Positions 54,914 to 63,981 of a DNA stretch of 64,000 nt are shown here, one piece after another. The notes under the pieces were generated by a model. That model was given only the letters and a program-made list of their open reading frames with translations, was not told the DNA's origin and did not search any database. This stretch comes from UBA6107 sp964459385. Its GTDB lineage: Bacteria; Chloroflexota; Anaerolineae; Anaerolineales; Anaerolineaceae. The translations under genes and the position numbers were made by a program. The stretch spans positions 215,654-279,653 of the forward strand of contig CAYWLG010000003.1 in assembly GCA_964459385.1 (NCBI GenBank). Reading direction: 5' to 3'. Numbering within the stretch: the first letter of the stretch is position 1; each line of letters opens with the position of its first letter.

Positions 54914-55828
54914 ATGAAAGACGAAAATAAAGGGTTTGTGCTCATCCGCCCCACCCCGAACGACTTCGAGCGGGTGATCCGTTTTATGGTCGCTTGTGAT
55001 GTGGCCGAATTTGGTGAACCCGATACCGATGAAGGCGATGTCGCTGATCAGTGGAAGGAGGCGGATCTTCAAAAAGATGCCTGGCTGGCAAAAGACAGTT
55101 CAGGAGACCTTTGCGGATATGCAATCCTCAACAGTGCCGGCGATCGGGGTCTTACTTTTGATTTGTATGCCCAGCCTGGCGAAGAAGGGTTGGCTGTAAA
55201 AAGAGCCTTGATCGATCAGGTGATAGAACGCGCTACAATTATGGCGAACCGGAAAACGGTTCTCACCACTTATGTGAACGGGCTTAACCCCACCAGCAGA
55301 CCATTGATGGAGTCGAAGGGATTCAAATATCACACCGTACACTATCGCATGCAAATTGATTTTGCCAGCCCGGCTGAACCGGTCATTTGGTCGCCGGAGT
55401 ATCATTTGCACGCTGTGAGGCCGGAAGATGAACACGAACTCTATGAGCTTATCAACGCCGCCTTTGACTGGCCTGGGCGCGGCCCCGTCACTTTTGAAGA
55501 TTGGAAGAAGCATCTCTTTCGGGACGGACGTTATGACCCTGGATACTTCATCTTGGTGCGTCAGGAGGGCAGGCTGGTGGCCGCAGCGTTGAGCTATGAT
55601 GAAGGCTCGCTCGGCTGGGTGAGGCAATTGGCAGTGGCGAAGGATATACAAGGAAAAGGGCTTGGCTCAATGCTCTTGCGCCATGTTTTTGCTGTGTTTT
55701 CTCAAAAAGGGGTTCCAACCGTCGCGCTGGGGGTGGAATCTGAAAATGAGAAGGCTGCCCACTTTTATGAAGCTATTGGCATGCACCGCAGCCGCGAATT
55801 TGTGGAATATCATCTGGAAGTGGGGTAA
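54914..55828 (+). CDS. N-acetyltransferase with two GNAT domains
   Basis: 304 residues with two GNAT domains. The N-terminal copy (about 7-140) is poorly conserved and probably inactive in acetyl-CoA binding; the C-terminal copy (155-300) has the full motif (LAVAKDIQGKGLGSMLLRHVF) and ALGVESENEKAAHFYEAIGM. This order is as in the mycothiol synthase-like fused GNATs, but I would not infer that activity. ATG 54914 follows AAAGGAATTGCC. Its terminator lies inside the end of the convergent GT87 gene. Confidence 0.88.
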   Translation: MKDENKGFVLIRPTPNDFERVIRFMVACDVAEFGEPDTDEGDVADQWKEADLQKDAWLAKDSSGDLCGYAILNSAGDRGLTFDLYAQPGEEGLAVKRALIDQVIERATIMANRKTVLTTYVNGLNPTSRPLMESKGFKYHTVHYRMQIDFASPAEPVIWSPEYHLHAVRPEDEHELYELINAAFDWPGRGPVTFEDWKKHLFRDGRYDPGYFILVRQEGRLVAAALSYDEGSLGWVRQLAVAKDIQGKGLGSMLLRHVFAVFSQKGVPTVALGVESENEKAAHFYEAIGMHRSREFVEYHLEVG

Positions 55829-57135
55829 ATTTCCCTAACCGGCTCGCTTACCACGCCGGTTAGTTTTTTCTTATAAAACAGACACACAATAAGGATTGTT
55901 AGGTTAATCGCAAACCCCGAAAAGGTAAGAATTGATCCCTGATAATTTGGTAACGAGATGCCAAAAAAATCTTTTGCCAGGCCCAGCACGAGTCCGTTCA
56001 ACACCCACAGTGTTGGAGAGACCATCCCCCACAACCAAATCCATCCGCTTGGCAAAGGCCTTTTTTGATAAGCATAGAGGATGAGCATTGTCAGGATGGC
56101 GGCCATGTGATAATGTGCATGCCATGTGAGCGCCAGAGTGGCCGAGAAAACGCCCAGCATGGTCAGCAGCCAGGCAGAACTGCCTTCAGCAGGGCGATCT
56201 TTGATCAATAAAAAAAGCACAAACAGAGTCAGTAACGCGCCGATGGCTGCGCTTACCCATCCAATAGCGGGGTTTGTTCTGCCTCCAATTACAAGGGCAA
56301 TCATACGCCAGTTGATCATTCCGGTGGGGCAATTGGATCCGATGCCGGAAGCATATTGTGTCCACAACGTGAAAAGGTTTTTGATCCCTTGCAAACCAGA
56401 AAGCCCAAAAGATACTGCAACAACCCCAAGACTAGCGGCAATAAAGCCTTTCAGAGGCTTCCAGGCTTTGGAAAGGAGAAGAACCGGCAAAATTAAAATG
56501 AGCGTCTGTGGTTTTATCAGTAGCCCGCCCAGCCAGATTCCGGCTAAGAGAGGTTTTTCGCTAATGGAGTTTCGCAGCCATTCCCCCACGCAAATAAGCA
56601 AGAAAATGTCAATCTGTCCATTCACAATACAGTTGAATATAGGATAAATTGCTAATGAAAAGATCAGTACTCCGGAATGCGGAGAGTGGGAAAGAAAACT
56701 TCTCTCAATCTGATGTACAAAAAAAAGAATATAGGTAATGAACCCAGCCAAATTAAAAATGGTCCATATCCAGAAACCGGCTTGCAGCCCGATCCCCGTA
56801 AACAGCAAAAAGGGTAAAACGAAGAAAGATAACACCGGGAATGGATTGACTTGAAATCCGGTTTGTGCAGAAGGATCAAGAAGCCCGGCGCCAATCAAGG
56901 CTTGTGACTGCAGTGTTTTCAAACTCTCCAGCGAATAGACTGAAGCAAATCCATTTTCGGCTGCTAGCTTGCCTGCGCTCCAATAGGCCAAAAAGTCATT
57001 TTTATAAAGCACCCCTTGCTGTGCCCAGGTGTAGACCAACACCACATAAAAACACACTACCAGGCTCGCATACAAAGTCTGCCCCTCGACTCTTGGCAGG
57101 GTGAACTTAAATTTGTTTCGCAGCAAGCTCTTCAT
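55810..57135 (-). CDS. GT87-family (DUF2029) membrane glycosyltransferase
   Basis: 441 residues with about ten to twelve helices. The first outside loop has GVLYKNDFLAYWSAGKLAAEN with the acidic pair of GT87 alpha-mannosyltransferases; a later loop has LGGLLIKPQTLILILPVLLL, a block shared by DUF2029 proteins. Likely uses a polyprenyl-phosphate sugar to extend a cell-surface glycan or glycolipid. ATG follows GGGGGAG. Its last 19 bases overlap the convergent GNAT gene. Confidence 0.8.
   Translation of the reverse strand: MKSLLRNKFKFTLPRVEGQTLYASLVVCFYVVLVYTWAQQGVLYKNDFLAYWSAGKLAAENGFASVYSLESLKTLQSQALIGAGLLDPSAQTGFQVNPFPVLSFFVLPFLLFTGIGLQAGFWIWTIFNLAGFITYILFFVHQIERSFLSHSPHSGVLIFSLAIYPIFNCIVNGQIDIFLLICVGEWLRNSISEKPLLAGIWLGGLLIKPQTLILILPVLLLSKAWKPLKGFIAASLGVVAVSFGLSGLQGIKNLFTLWTQYASGIGSNCPTGMINWRMIALVIGGRTNPAIGWVSAAIGALLTLFVLFLLIKDRPAEGSSAWLLTMLGVFSATLALTWHAHYHMAAILTMLILYAYQKRPLPSGWIWLWGMVSPTLWVLNGLVLGLAKDFFGISLPNYQGSILTFSGFAINLTILIVCLFYKKKLTGVVSEPVREIYPTSR
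55835..55869 (+). terminator. Terminator of the GNAT gene inside the convergent GT87 coding end
   Basis: CTAACCGGC / GCCGGTTAG (55835-55843, 55855-55863) followed by TTTTTT (55864-55869). It sits within the last codons of the minus-strand gene. Confidence 0.75.
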
Positions 57136-57209
57136 TAACTCCCCCTATGAAGTATTACTTCTTATAATACCTTAAAGCTAATTTTACGGTCAACCCGATA
57201 AAATTAAAA

Positions 57210-57247
57210 GTATCAGCCGTTGTGCGAATAGTGCCAACGGCTGATAC
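57210..57247. terminator. Bidirectional hairpin after the FMN reductase gene
   Basis: Perfect 13-bp inverted repeat GTATCAGCCGTTG / CAACGGCTGATAC (57210-57222, 57235-57247), 12-base loop; on the minus strand followed by TTTTAATTTT. Confidence 0.75.
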
Positions 57248-57269
57248 TTTGGTTTACCAAAAGGGAAAT

Positions 57270-57821
57270 TTAACTATTAAACCTCTGTACCCAGGCGGCG
57301 AACTTGTCCATCCAGCCTTGCAAGAAGCCGCGGCTGGCCTCGCCGACGTTACCCTCGGCATCGATCAGCCCTTCTTTAAATTGTAGATAAGCTTCAGGTT
57401 GTGCCATGACAGGCACATCCATAAAAGCCAGGATGTTGCGCAGATGCTGCTGTGCCATTGAGGTACCCAGCACCCCACTGGAGACGCCCAGAATCCCAGC
57501 CGGTTTGCCAGCCCAAACACTTTGACCGTAGGGGCGCGACCCCATATCCAGGGCATTCTTGAGAGAGCCCGGAATGGAGCGATTATATTCGGGGGTAACA
57601 ATGAGAAAGCCTTGCACCGGTTTGAGCGCTTCTCGGAACTGCATCACTGCTGCAGATGGTGTAGCTTCTTCATCCTGATTATAAAGTGGCAGAGCGCCGA
57701 TCTCGACGAACTTGAATTGCAGTTCAGAGGGGGCCAAGCGGACAATGGCGTTGGCCAATTTGCGATTATTTGAATCTTTACGCAAGCTGCCCACCAGGAC
57801 AGCGATATTAAGTTGTTTCAT
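57270..57821 (-). CDS. NADPH-dependent FMN reductase
   Basis: 183-residue flavodoxin-like oxidoreductase. FMN phosphate-binding loop GSLRKDSNNRKLA, the central TPEYNRSIPGSLKNALD block and GVSSGVLGTSMAQQHLR are diagnostic of the chromate reductase / azoreductase-like (ChrR/YieF) family, transferring electrons from NAD(P)H to FMN, quinones or metals. ATG is preceded by GAAAAGAA. Single-gene unit; it follows the SpoIIAA-like genes in reading direction? No: it lies downstream of them on the same strand, 30 bp after the first... the spacing between stop 57852 and this start is 30 bp, so it may share their transcript. Confidence 0.9.
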   Translation of the reverse strand: MKQLNIAVLVGSLRKDSNNRKLANAIVRLAPSELQFKFVEIGALPLYNQDEEATPSAAVMQFREALKPVQGFLIVTPEYNRSIPGSLKNALDMGSRPYGQSVWAGKPAGILGVSSGVLGTSMAQQHLRNILAFMDVPVMAQPEAYLQFKEGLIDAEGNVGEASRGFLQGWMDKFAAWVQRFNS

Positions 57822-57851
57822 TTCTTTTCTCCACTAAAAAATAAAAACCGC

Positions 57852-58241
57852 TCACTGGGCTTTAATCCACTGAACGGCCTGGTCCATACTAAAGAACAAT
57901 TTTACCCTAAGTCCGCGATTGAGGTTAATGATTTCAAAAATGCGGTAATAAGAGAGAGATTTTTCTGACTCTGAGACCACCAGCGCCCTGTGGATCAGGC
58001 GCGGATCAACCCCTCTTGAGCGAAAACCCTCCGATACAGACTGTTGTATTTCGATGATTTTTGAGGCAGAAAGGTTAAGATCTACCTTTCGATAATCATT
58101 GACCACTTTAAAGCAGTGGTGATCAATGACCACTTGGATACCCATTTCAAGAAATTCATGGATCGAGACATCATTCATTTCACCTTCATGGGTGAAGAGA
58201 AGGTAATTGTCTTTTGCGTTGAACGAGTAAGTGAAGGCCAT
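57852..58241 (-). CDS. SpoIIAA-like (STAS-like) protein, copy 1
   Basis: 129-residue alpha/beta protein, paralogous to the gene at 58387 (same length). MAFTYSFNAKDNYLLFTHEGEMND, CFKVVNDYRKVDLNLSASKIIEIQQ, RALVVSESEKSLSYYRIFEIINLNRGLRVKLFFSMDQAVQWI. The strand-helix order and final F.....A..WI resemble the SpoIIAA-like fold (STAS/SEC14-like small proteins), which often act as regulatory or lipid-binding modules. Function unknown. ATG 58241, no clear ribosome-binding site. Confidence 0.68.
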   Translation of the reverse strand: MAFTYSFNAKDNYLLFTHEGEMNDVSIHEFLEMGIQVVIDHHCFKVVNDYRKVDLNLSASKIIEIQQSVSEGFRSRGVDPRLIHRALVVSESEKSLSYYRIFEIINLNRGLRVKLFFSMDQAVQWIKAQ

Positions 58242-58386
58242 ACGATTCGTTAAAAAATTGTTTCATAATTATATAAAGAATCGCAGAACAACGATTGATT
58301 AAGAAGCAAGCGATTAATGGGGGCGATTGAAAAATAAAGTCTTTACAGCGAGTTAACAAGTTTTTTTCTCTGTGCAGAGAAAACGT

Positions 58387-58776
58387 TCACTGCGCTTTTA
58401 TCCATTGAAGAGCCTCATCCATATTTGTGAACACTTTTAAGTTAAGACCGTGATTGAGGTTCACGGTTTCAAAGATGTGTGAATACGAAAAATTATTAAT
58501 CGATTCGTTGATCACCAGGGCACGGGTGATCAGGTGCAAAGAGATCCCTCTTGTGAGCATGGCTTCCGCGACCTTTTGCTGCACTTCGATCAGTCTTGCC
58601 GGAGAAAAATTTAAGATTGCATCACGGTAATCGTTAATCAGCTTGTAACACTGGTGAGAAAGGATTTGTTGTGGGGCTTCTTCGAGAAATTCATTGATCG
58701 CAGCATCGGTCAGTTCCCCTTCGTAACTAAAAAGGAGATACTTCTCGCTTATATTAAATGAACACGCAAAGGCCAT
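58387..58776 (-). CDS. SpoIIAA-like (STAS-like) protein, copy 2
   Basis: 129-residue paralogue of the previous gene. Shared blocks are MAFxxSFN, KYLLFSYEGELTD, CYKLINDYRDAILNFSPARLIEVQQ, HLITRALVIN, IFETVNLNHGLNLKVFTNMDEALQWIKAQ. The last block is nearly identical in both copies. ATG 58776 behind AGGACAATTAAT; an earlier start at 58809 adds 11 residues of no clear value. A 145-base gap separates the copies and shows nothing. Confidence 0.68.
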   Translation of the reverse strand: MAFACSFNISEKYLLFSYEGELTDAAINEFLEEAPQQILSHQCYKLINDYRDAILNFSPARLIEVQQKVAEAMLTRGISLHLITRALVINESINNFSYSHIFETVNLNHGLNLKVFTNMDEALQWIKAQ

Positions 58777-58984
58777 ATTAATTGTCCTAGCTGTCTTATT
58801 ATTATACAAAAAAAGTGTCCCATTAAAACGACAAGGTTAATGGGTGACCAAATGAACTATTCCCAAGGTTTCACATGAATGTGAATCATCTTAAACAGAA
58901 CGAACAAAGAAGGCTCCAATCCACTTATTAAATGGCGTAAAATAAGCAAACAAACTATTTTTTATTGAAGCAAGGACAAAAGCT

Positions 58985-59965
58985 ATGCAAAAGATAAAAA
59001 TGGAAAATACCGATTTACTGGTGTCGCGCATTTGCGCCGGCTGCATGGGGCTGGGTGGCGGCTGGGAAAAGGACACCGTGCTTACCACCGAACATGAAAA
59101 GCAGGCCAGTGACCTGATTGACGCGGCCATGAACCAGGGCATCAATTTTTTTGATACTGCCAACATCTACGCGCGCGGACGTGCCGAAGAGGTCTTCGGG
59201 CGCGTGCTGGCCAAACGCAGCGGTCTGCGTGATCAGATCATCTTGCAGTCGAAATGCGGCATCCGCTGGGCGGACGACCCGGCAGGCAGCCCACAGCGTT
59301 TTGATTTCAGCGAGCGGCACATCCTCGAGGCAGTGGAAGCCTCGCTCAAACGCCTGCACACCGATTATCTTGATATTCTGCTGCTGCACCGCCCAGATGT
59401 GCTTTGGGAAGGCGAAGAGATCGCTCGCGCTTTTGAAACCCTCAAAAAGTCTGGCAAGGTACGCTACTTTGGCGTTTCAAACCAGAACCGTTTCCAGATG
59501 GAATACCTGCAAAGCTTTTTACCCGACCCGCTGGTGGCCAATCAATTGCAAATGAGCCTGTTGCACAATGGGTTCGCCGAGGTGGGTATTTCATTCAATC
59601 AACACGCCCCCCATTACCCCGATGGCTGGGAGGGTGTGATGGAATACTGCCGCCTCAAAGGGGTGAGCCTGCAAGCCTGGAGCCCGCTGGATCGGGGCGT
59701 ATTGTTGAGCGGGGATCTCTCCAAGCTGCCCGAAGAACAGCGTCAGGCCGCCTCACTGCTGCAGCAATACGCGCGCGAACGCGGCGTTCCCACCGAGGCC
59801 GTTGCCCTGGCCTGGTTGCTCAAGCACCCGGCCGGGATTGTGCCGGTGATCGGCACCTCCCGCCCCGAACGTGTGGCCGCCAGTGCCAAAGCAGTTGAGG
59901 TGGAACTGAGCCGCGAAGAGTGGTACAGCCTCTTTGAGGCCGCTCGCGGACAAGCCATGCCCTGA
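58985..59965 (+). CDS. Aldo/keto reductase
   Basis: 326-residue NADPH-dependent oxidoreductase with the TIM-barrel tetrad: Asp and Tyr in NFFDTANIYARG, Lys in LQSKCGIRW and His in LLHRPDVLWEGEE. Other marks are YFGVSNQNRFQMEYL and PVIGTSRPERVAASAKA near the C-terminus (cofactor binding). It resembles E. coli YdhF. Substrate unknown. ATG follows AAGGACAAAAGCT. Stands alone. Confidence 0.93.
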   Translation: MQKIKMENTDLLVSRICAGCMGLGGGWEKDTVLTTEHEKQASDLIDAAMNQGINFFDTANIYARGRAEEVFGRVLAKRSGLRDQIILQSKCGIRWADDPAGSPQRFDFSERHILEAVEASLKRLHTDYLDILLLHRPDVLWEGEEIARAFETLKKSGKVRYFGVSNQNRFQMEYLQSFLPDPLVANQLQMSLLHNGFAEVGISFNQHAPHYPDGWEGVMEYCRLKGVSLQAWSPLDRGVLLSGDLSKLPEEQRQAASLLQQYARERGVPTEAVALAWLLKHPAGIVPVIGTSRPERVAASAKAVEVELSREEWYSLFEAARGQAMP

Positions 59966-60079
59966 TCTCTTTTGTAATTTGCTCCTCGCCGGCGCTTGCA
60001 AGGGCGCTGGCATGTTTTAACGGAACTTGTGCATCGATAAAAACGTCCTACCGTCAGAAAAACAGGAAAGGATATTCAT

Positions 60080-60505
60080 ATGCAAAAAAGCACCGTTATT
60101 CTGACCGTGATCACCCTATCTGCCCTGCTGCTCTCGGCCTGCGGCTCACAGGGAGAAACTCCTTCGCTGGCGGGCACGACCTGGACGCTGGCTTCTTATG
60201 GCCCGACAGAGGCACAGACCCCGGCAGCAGCGGGTGTTGATACCCGGCTGGCGTTCAGCAAAGATGGCACCGTGAGCGGCACGATGGGCTGCAACAGTTT
60301 TTCGGGCAGCTATGAACAAAAGGGCGACTCAATTACTTTTGGCCCGATCATTTCAACCGAAATGGCCTGCCTTGACCTGCCCATGACGCAGGAGAGCATC
60401 CCCTTTGGGATCATGGTCGGCACGGTCAAATTCGAGCAAAGCGGCAACAGTCTGACGGTCTACAGCTCAGATGGCACCTTGAAGATGGTGATGGAGACAA
60501 AATAG
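60080..60505 (+). CDS. META-domain lipoprotein (HslJ-like)
   Basis: 141 residues. Lipobox LLLSAC at the end of the signal peptide, then a META domain: GTTWTLASYG, LAFSKDGTVSGTMGCNSFSGSYEQKGDSITFG and STEMACLD. META proteins such as HslJ are secreted heat- or stress-related proteins; motility and resistance roles are suggested in other species. ATG follows AGGAAAGGATATTCAT. Followed by a hairpin with CCTCTTTT. Confidence 0.9.
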   Translation: MQKSTVILTVITLSALLLSACGSQGETPSLAGTTWTLASYGPTEAQTPAAAGVDTRLAFSKDGTVSGTMGCNSFSGSYEQKGDSITFGPIISTEMACLDLPMTQESIPFGIMVGTVKFEQSGNSLTVYSSDGTLKMVMETK

Positions 60506-60515
60506 TTTGTAGGAT

Positions 60516-60555
60516 AAAAGAGGAGGCTGCTCCGTTTTTTTGAGTGGCCTCTTTT
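60516..60555 (+). terminator. Terminator after the META lipoprotein
   Basis: AAAAGAGG / CCTCTTTT (60516-60523, 60548-60555) with a T-rich loop; moderate. Confidence 0.5.
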
Positions 60556-60717
60556 CTATTCATTAAGCGACTCTTTCAACCTGCAAAATTTTTCTCTCGA
60601 CAGATAACTGGTGAAGGATACTGAAAATGATACAATTAAACAAAGAATTAACCTGGCGGGAGAAGCTGTTTTTATAAAATCAACGGCATTTTATTTGCCT
60701 GTCAATTGGACAACTCA

Positions 60718-62781
60718 ATGAACACAACCAAATCATGGAACTCGAAAAAGATCATTTCAAAGTTGCTGCCTTACCTGGTCTTAATCCTGTTTGCGGGCAT
60801 TGCCTATCTGCCATTTATTTTCCGCCTCGGTTTTTACAGGGATGATTGGTATTACGTGGTGGATGGCTTTTTTGGCAAGCCTTCCATTTTTCACTTGATG
60901 TTCTGGATCGACCGTCCTGCGCGGGGGTATTTGTTTGAATGGCTGTTCCGGTTTTTTGGGACCAATGCGACGGCCTATCTGCTGCTGTTGTTTTTTGGAC
61001 GTGTCTGTGCTGCCCTGTTTGGCTTCGGGCTGACCCAGAAAATTTGGCCCGACAACCCCAAGCGCAATTTGTGGATCTCGTTATTGTTTGTGCTTTTCCC
61101 CGGCTTCTTGTGGTGGGTATCGGGGATAGAATACCAGCCCATGGTGATGAGCCTGGCTTTGCATATCGCTTCCATCTATTTTTCGATCAGGGTAATTGGC
61201 TCAGAGCGCCGCTGGCAAAAAGCCATTTTCTTTGTCTTTGCCCTCGTCAGTGGCTGGGGAAGCCTGTGGATGGTCGATTACGCCATCGGCATGGAGGTGT
61301 TTCGCCTGGTCTGCATCTATTTTTACTTTCAGGCGAGGGGAAGCGAAGATCATGCCGGCCAAATCTGGAAAAGGACACTTCTTAATTGGGGAATGTTTCT
61401 GCCGGTAAGTGTCGTTTTTCTTCTTTGGCGGTTGTTTATTTTTAATAATCTTCGCTCCGAAACGAATATTTCATTGCAAGTCGGTACCCTGTTCACGTCA
61501 CCTATACAAACCATCGCTTCGTGGTTTATAAATTTATTGCGCAGCGTTTGGAACATTTCCTTTCGCGCCTGGTTCGCACCCTTCAACGCAAATTATTTTC
61601 AACTGAACAAACTGAGCCAGGGGCTACTCTTGCTCGTCGCAGTTGTTGTTGCCTTCGCAGTCTATCAATCGCTACGTTTGCTGGGCAAGACGAGCCAGGA
61701 GGAAATTAATAGGCAAAGCCCTGCCCAGTGGGGAAAAACGGTGCTTATTGGCGGGTTGATCGGCATTGTGGGTTGCTCCCTCCCCATCGTGATGATGAAT
61801 CGGGTGGTCGTCATCGAGGATTTTTCTCATTATGCACTGCCCGCTTCTCTTTGCGCGGCTCTCGTCGTAGTGGGGTTCGTCTCCTATATCCGATCAAGTC
61901 AGATGCGTGCTCTCTTGCTTTCGATCCTCGTGGCCCTGTCGGTGCTCTCCGTGCAAAGCCACGCATTAAACGTGATCAAAGAGGAAGAAAAGATCACTGA
62001 TTTTTGGGTGCAGTTTTCTCAGCGCGTTCCCGATCTGCAGAAAGGCACGTCCCTGTTGATCAACTTTCCTTCCATTTCTTATGGTGAAGAGACGGATATC
62101 GTATGGGCGCCGGCGAACCTGATTTATCTTGACCAGGAAGATGTCATCACCACCGATGGCCTGCTGCAATATCCATATTCTGCGGTAAAGATCAACAGCG
62201 AAACCCTCCAATTACTGATGAATGGTCTTCCCCGCAGCGAAACCTACCGCTCGCACACCACCAATATTGACTACAGCAAGCTCCTGGTCGTCAGCCAACC
62301 CACCTTAGATTCGTGTGTGCATGTGATCGATTCAAGGTGGCCGGGATTAAGCCTGAACGATACCGATATTATTCTGACCGCCGCCACGCATTCAAATATT
62401 GAGGATGTGCTGCCCGCTTCGGTCAGCCATACACCCATGCCATCAGTGTTTGGAGCGTCCTCTACAGAGAACTGGTGCTATTTTTATGAAAAAGCCGCTT
62501 TGAGCGCGCAAATGGAAAACTGGAACGACGTGCTCGCTTTGCTGAGTTCCGCCCGGCAGCTTGGCTATCAGCCAAAAGACAGTGTTGAGTGGATGCCTTT
62601 CCTGCAGGCCGCATTACTGACCGGCGACGAATCCTTGGTGAAAGAAATTGCCGCGAGTTTCAGCGACAAGGGCTTCCTCAAAAACCAGGGCTGCCATTTG
62701 GTTCAAGCGCAGGAAGAAGGCGGCTACACAGTTGACCCGAACATGGAAAAACTGGGCACGGACCTTTTCTGTGGGGTTTAA
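60718..62781 (+). CDS. Large GT-C-like membrane protein, probable glycosyltransferase
   Basis: 687 residues with about twelve helices in the first 420 residues and a soluble C-terminal domain (about 430-687). The first outside loop has RLGFYRDDWYYVVDGFFGKP, with the Asp-Asp expected in GT-C enzymes, and IDRPARGYLFEWLF follows. The C-terminal part has a few cysteines and a helical end (ENWNDVLALLSSARQLG) like a TPR repeat. Acceptor and sugar donor unknown. ATG 60718; a TTG at 60706 would add four residues. Confidence 0.65.
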   Translation: MNTTKSWNSKKIISKLLPYLVLILFAGIAYLPFIFRLGFYRDDWYYVVDGFFGKPSIFHLMFWIDRPARGYLFEWLFRFFGTNATAYLLLLFFGRVCAALFGFGLTQKIWPDNPKRNLWISLLFVLFPGFLWWVSGIEYQPMVMSLALHIASIYFSIRVIGSERRWQKAIFFVFALVSGWGSLWMVDYAIGMEVFRLVCIYFYFQARGSEDHAGQIWKRTLLNWGMFLPVSVVFLLWRLFIFNNLRSETNISLQVGTLFTSPIQTIASWFINLLRSVWNISFRAWFAPFNANYFQLNKLSQGLLLLVAVVVAFAVYQSLRLLGKTSQEEINRQSPAQWGKTVLIGGLIGIVGCSLPIVMMNRVVVIEDFSHYALPASLCAALVVVGFVSYIRSSQMRALLLSILVALSVLSVQSHALNVIKEEEKITDFWVQFSQRVPDLQKGTSLLINFPSISYGEETDIVWAPANLIYLDQEDVITTDGLLQYPYSAVKINSETLQLLMNGLPRSETYRSHTTNIDYSKLLVVSQPTLDSCVHVIDSRWPGLSLNDTDIILTAATHSNIEDVLPASVSHTPMPSVFGASSTENWCYFYEKAALSAQMENWNDVLALLSSARQLGYQPKDSVEWMPFLQAALLTGDESLVKEIAASFSDKGFLKNQGCHLVQAQEEGGYTVDPNMEKLGTDLFCGV

Positions 62782-62874
62782 ACTAATTAAATTGGGATGC
62801 CTAGCAAATATAGTAAAACACTATTATTAGATATGCTGAGTGCATTCCTTTTTTCGTATTGATTTGTGTAATGA

Positions 62875-62909
62875 TATTTGTGAAATACGCTAAAATTATT
62901 TGTGAGATA
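62875..62909 (+). promoter_or_regulatory. Direct repeats flanking a possible -10 box
   Basis: TATTTGTGAAATA (62875-62887) and TATTTGTGAGATA (62897-62909) are 12 of 13 identical and exactly 22 bp apart, two helical turns. TAAAAT (62891-62896) lies between them. They precede the AT-rich gene at 63097. The other parts of the 315-base gap (a 20-codon frame at 62937-62999) show nothing convincing. Confidence 0.4.
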
Positions 62910-63096
62910 GTGATAGTGAAGGCTGTGGGGTATTTATGTCTCAAATAGAAATCAAAAGAACACTACAAACAATTTTGGCATTGCCCAAAAAACACTGATT
63001 TCTATCTACAATTTCATACTCGTTGTACTCCTTCAAATTCATTTCTCTATTCTCAATGGAATGCAGTTTCGTGATACTTTTTTGCTAGGAGGAGCG

Positions 63097-63981
63097 ATGA
63101 TTGATGACTTGTGTAACATGAAAATCGAACGTGTAATTCTGCACCAAGTTTTTGACAATGGGGACGATGGAAAAGTGATACCACCAAAGATCAGTACAAG
63201 TTTTACAAAATTAGATACACAGGGTTTGTCAACTTTACAATCCAGAATAATAAATGTAATTGGTGTGGATACTCATTCGATTGAAATGGTAATAACAGAT
63301 GATTCGAACAATTCAGCTTATGCATTTTGTAAAAACATGATTACCTCCAGTGATGAAGAAAAGATAAAAATCTCTGGAAATTTTGCTCAAAAATTAGCCA
63401 GGTCGCAAATGGGGAAGAATACACCGGGGGGAATACTAGTTGTATTATCAGGAACAATAGGGAATAACAACGATCAATTTGTTGGAATAATTAAAGCTGA
63501 ATTACATGACGGATTTACCATAGATGAAAAAGATCAATCGTTGTTTTTACAGTTATTAACTTCTTTATTACTAACACCCCAACAAAAATTGTATAAAATT
63601 GGGATTTTTATCAACAAAAAACAAGCAAAAGATGTGGAGATGATCCATGCCGATGATTTCATAGTCTACGTTTATGACCACCTCATGGCAAAAAAAGAAT
63701 CTAGCTCATTAGCCCGTTATTTTTTTGATACATTTCTTGGCTGCGATTATTCGCAGAACGATAAAAAATTGACACAAGATTTCTTTCTCCGAACAAAAGA
63801 CTTTATTAATCAATTAAATTTGCCTAAAGAGGAAGTGATTGACATTCGGTCGTTGCTATATGCGTTATTACGTAATGAAAACACTAATACCATTCAAGTC
63901 GCCGATACTGCCGAGACAATATTTCCAAGTAGTGTTCAAGAAGAATATGGTTGGTGTAACATCTTTTCTGTAAAATTGTGA
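63097..63981 (+). CDS. NdpA/YejK-type nucleoid-associated protein (37-kDa NA family)
   Basis: 294 residues. The pattern KIERVILHQVFDNGDDGKVIPPKISTSF, then FAQKLARSQMG and GGILVVLSGTI...FVGIIKAELHDGF matches the nucleoid-associated NA37 (YejK/NdpA) family as far as can be judged by eye; similarity is partial. Codon use is much more AT-rich than the rest of the window, which suggests horizontal transfer. Relatives of this family often sit in defence or mobile gene clusters. ATG 63097 follows AGGAGG; an earlier ATG at 63061 is possible. The gene ends 19 bases before the window edge. Confidence 0.6.
   Translation: MIDDLCNMKIERVILHQVFDNGDDGKVIPPKISTSFTKLDTQGLSTLQSRIINVIGVDTHSIEMVITDDSNNSAYAFCKNMITSSDEEKIKISGNFAQKLARSQMGKNTPGGILVVLSGTIGNNNDQFVGIIKAELHDGFTIDEKDQSLFLQLLTSLLLTPQQKLYKIGIFINKKQAKDVEMIHADDFIVYVYDHLMAKKESSSLARYFFDTFLGCDYSQNDKKLTQDFFLRTKDFINQLNLPKEEVIDIRSLLYALLRNENTNTIQVADTAETIFPSSVQEEYGWCNIFSVKL

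Noticed and set aside
62937..62999. 20-codon frame starting MSQIEIKRTL
   Set aside because: It is very short, has no clear ribosome-binding site, and could as well be a leader peptide or a gene remnant; not enough to call.
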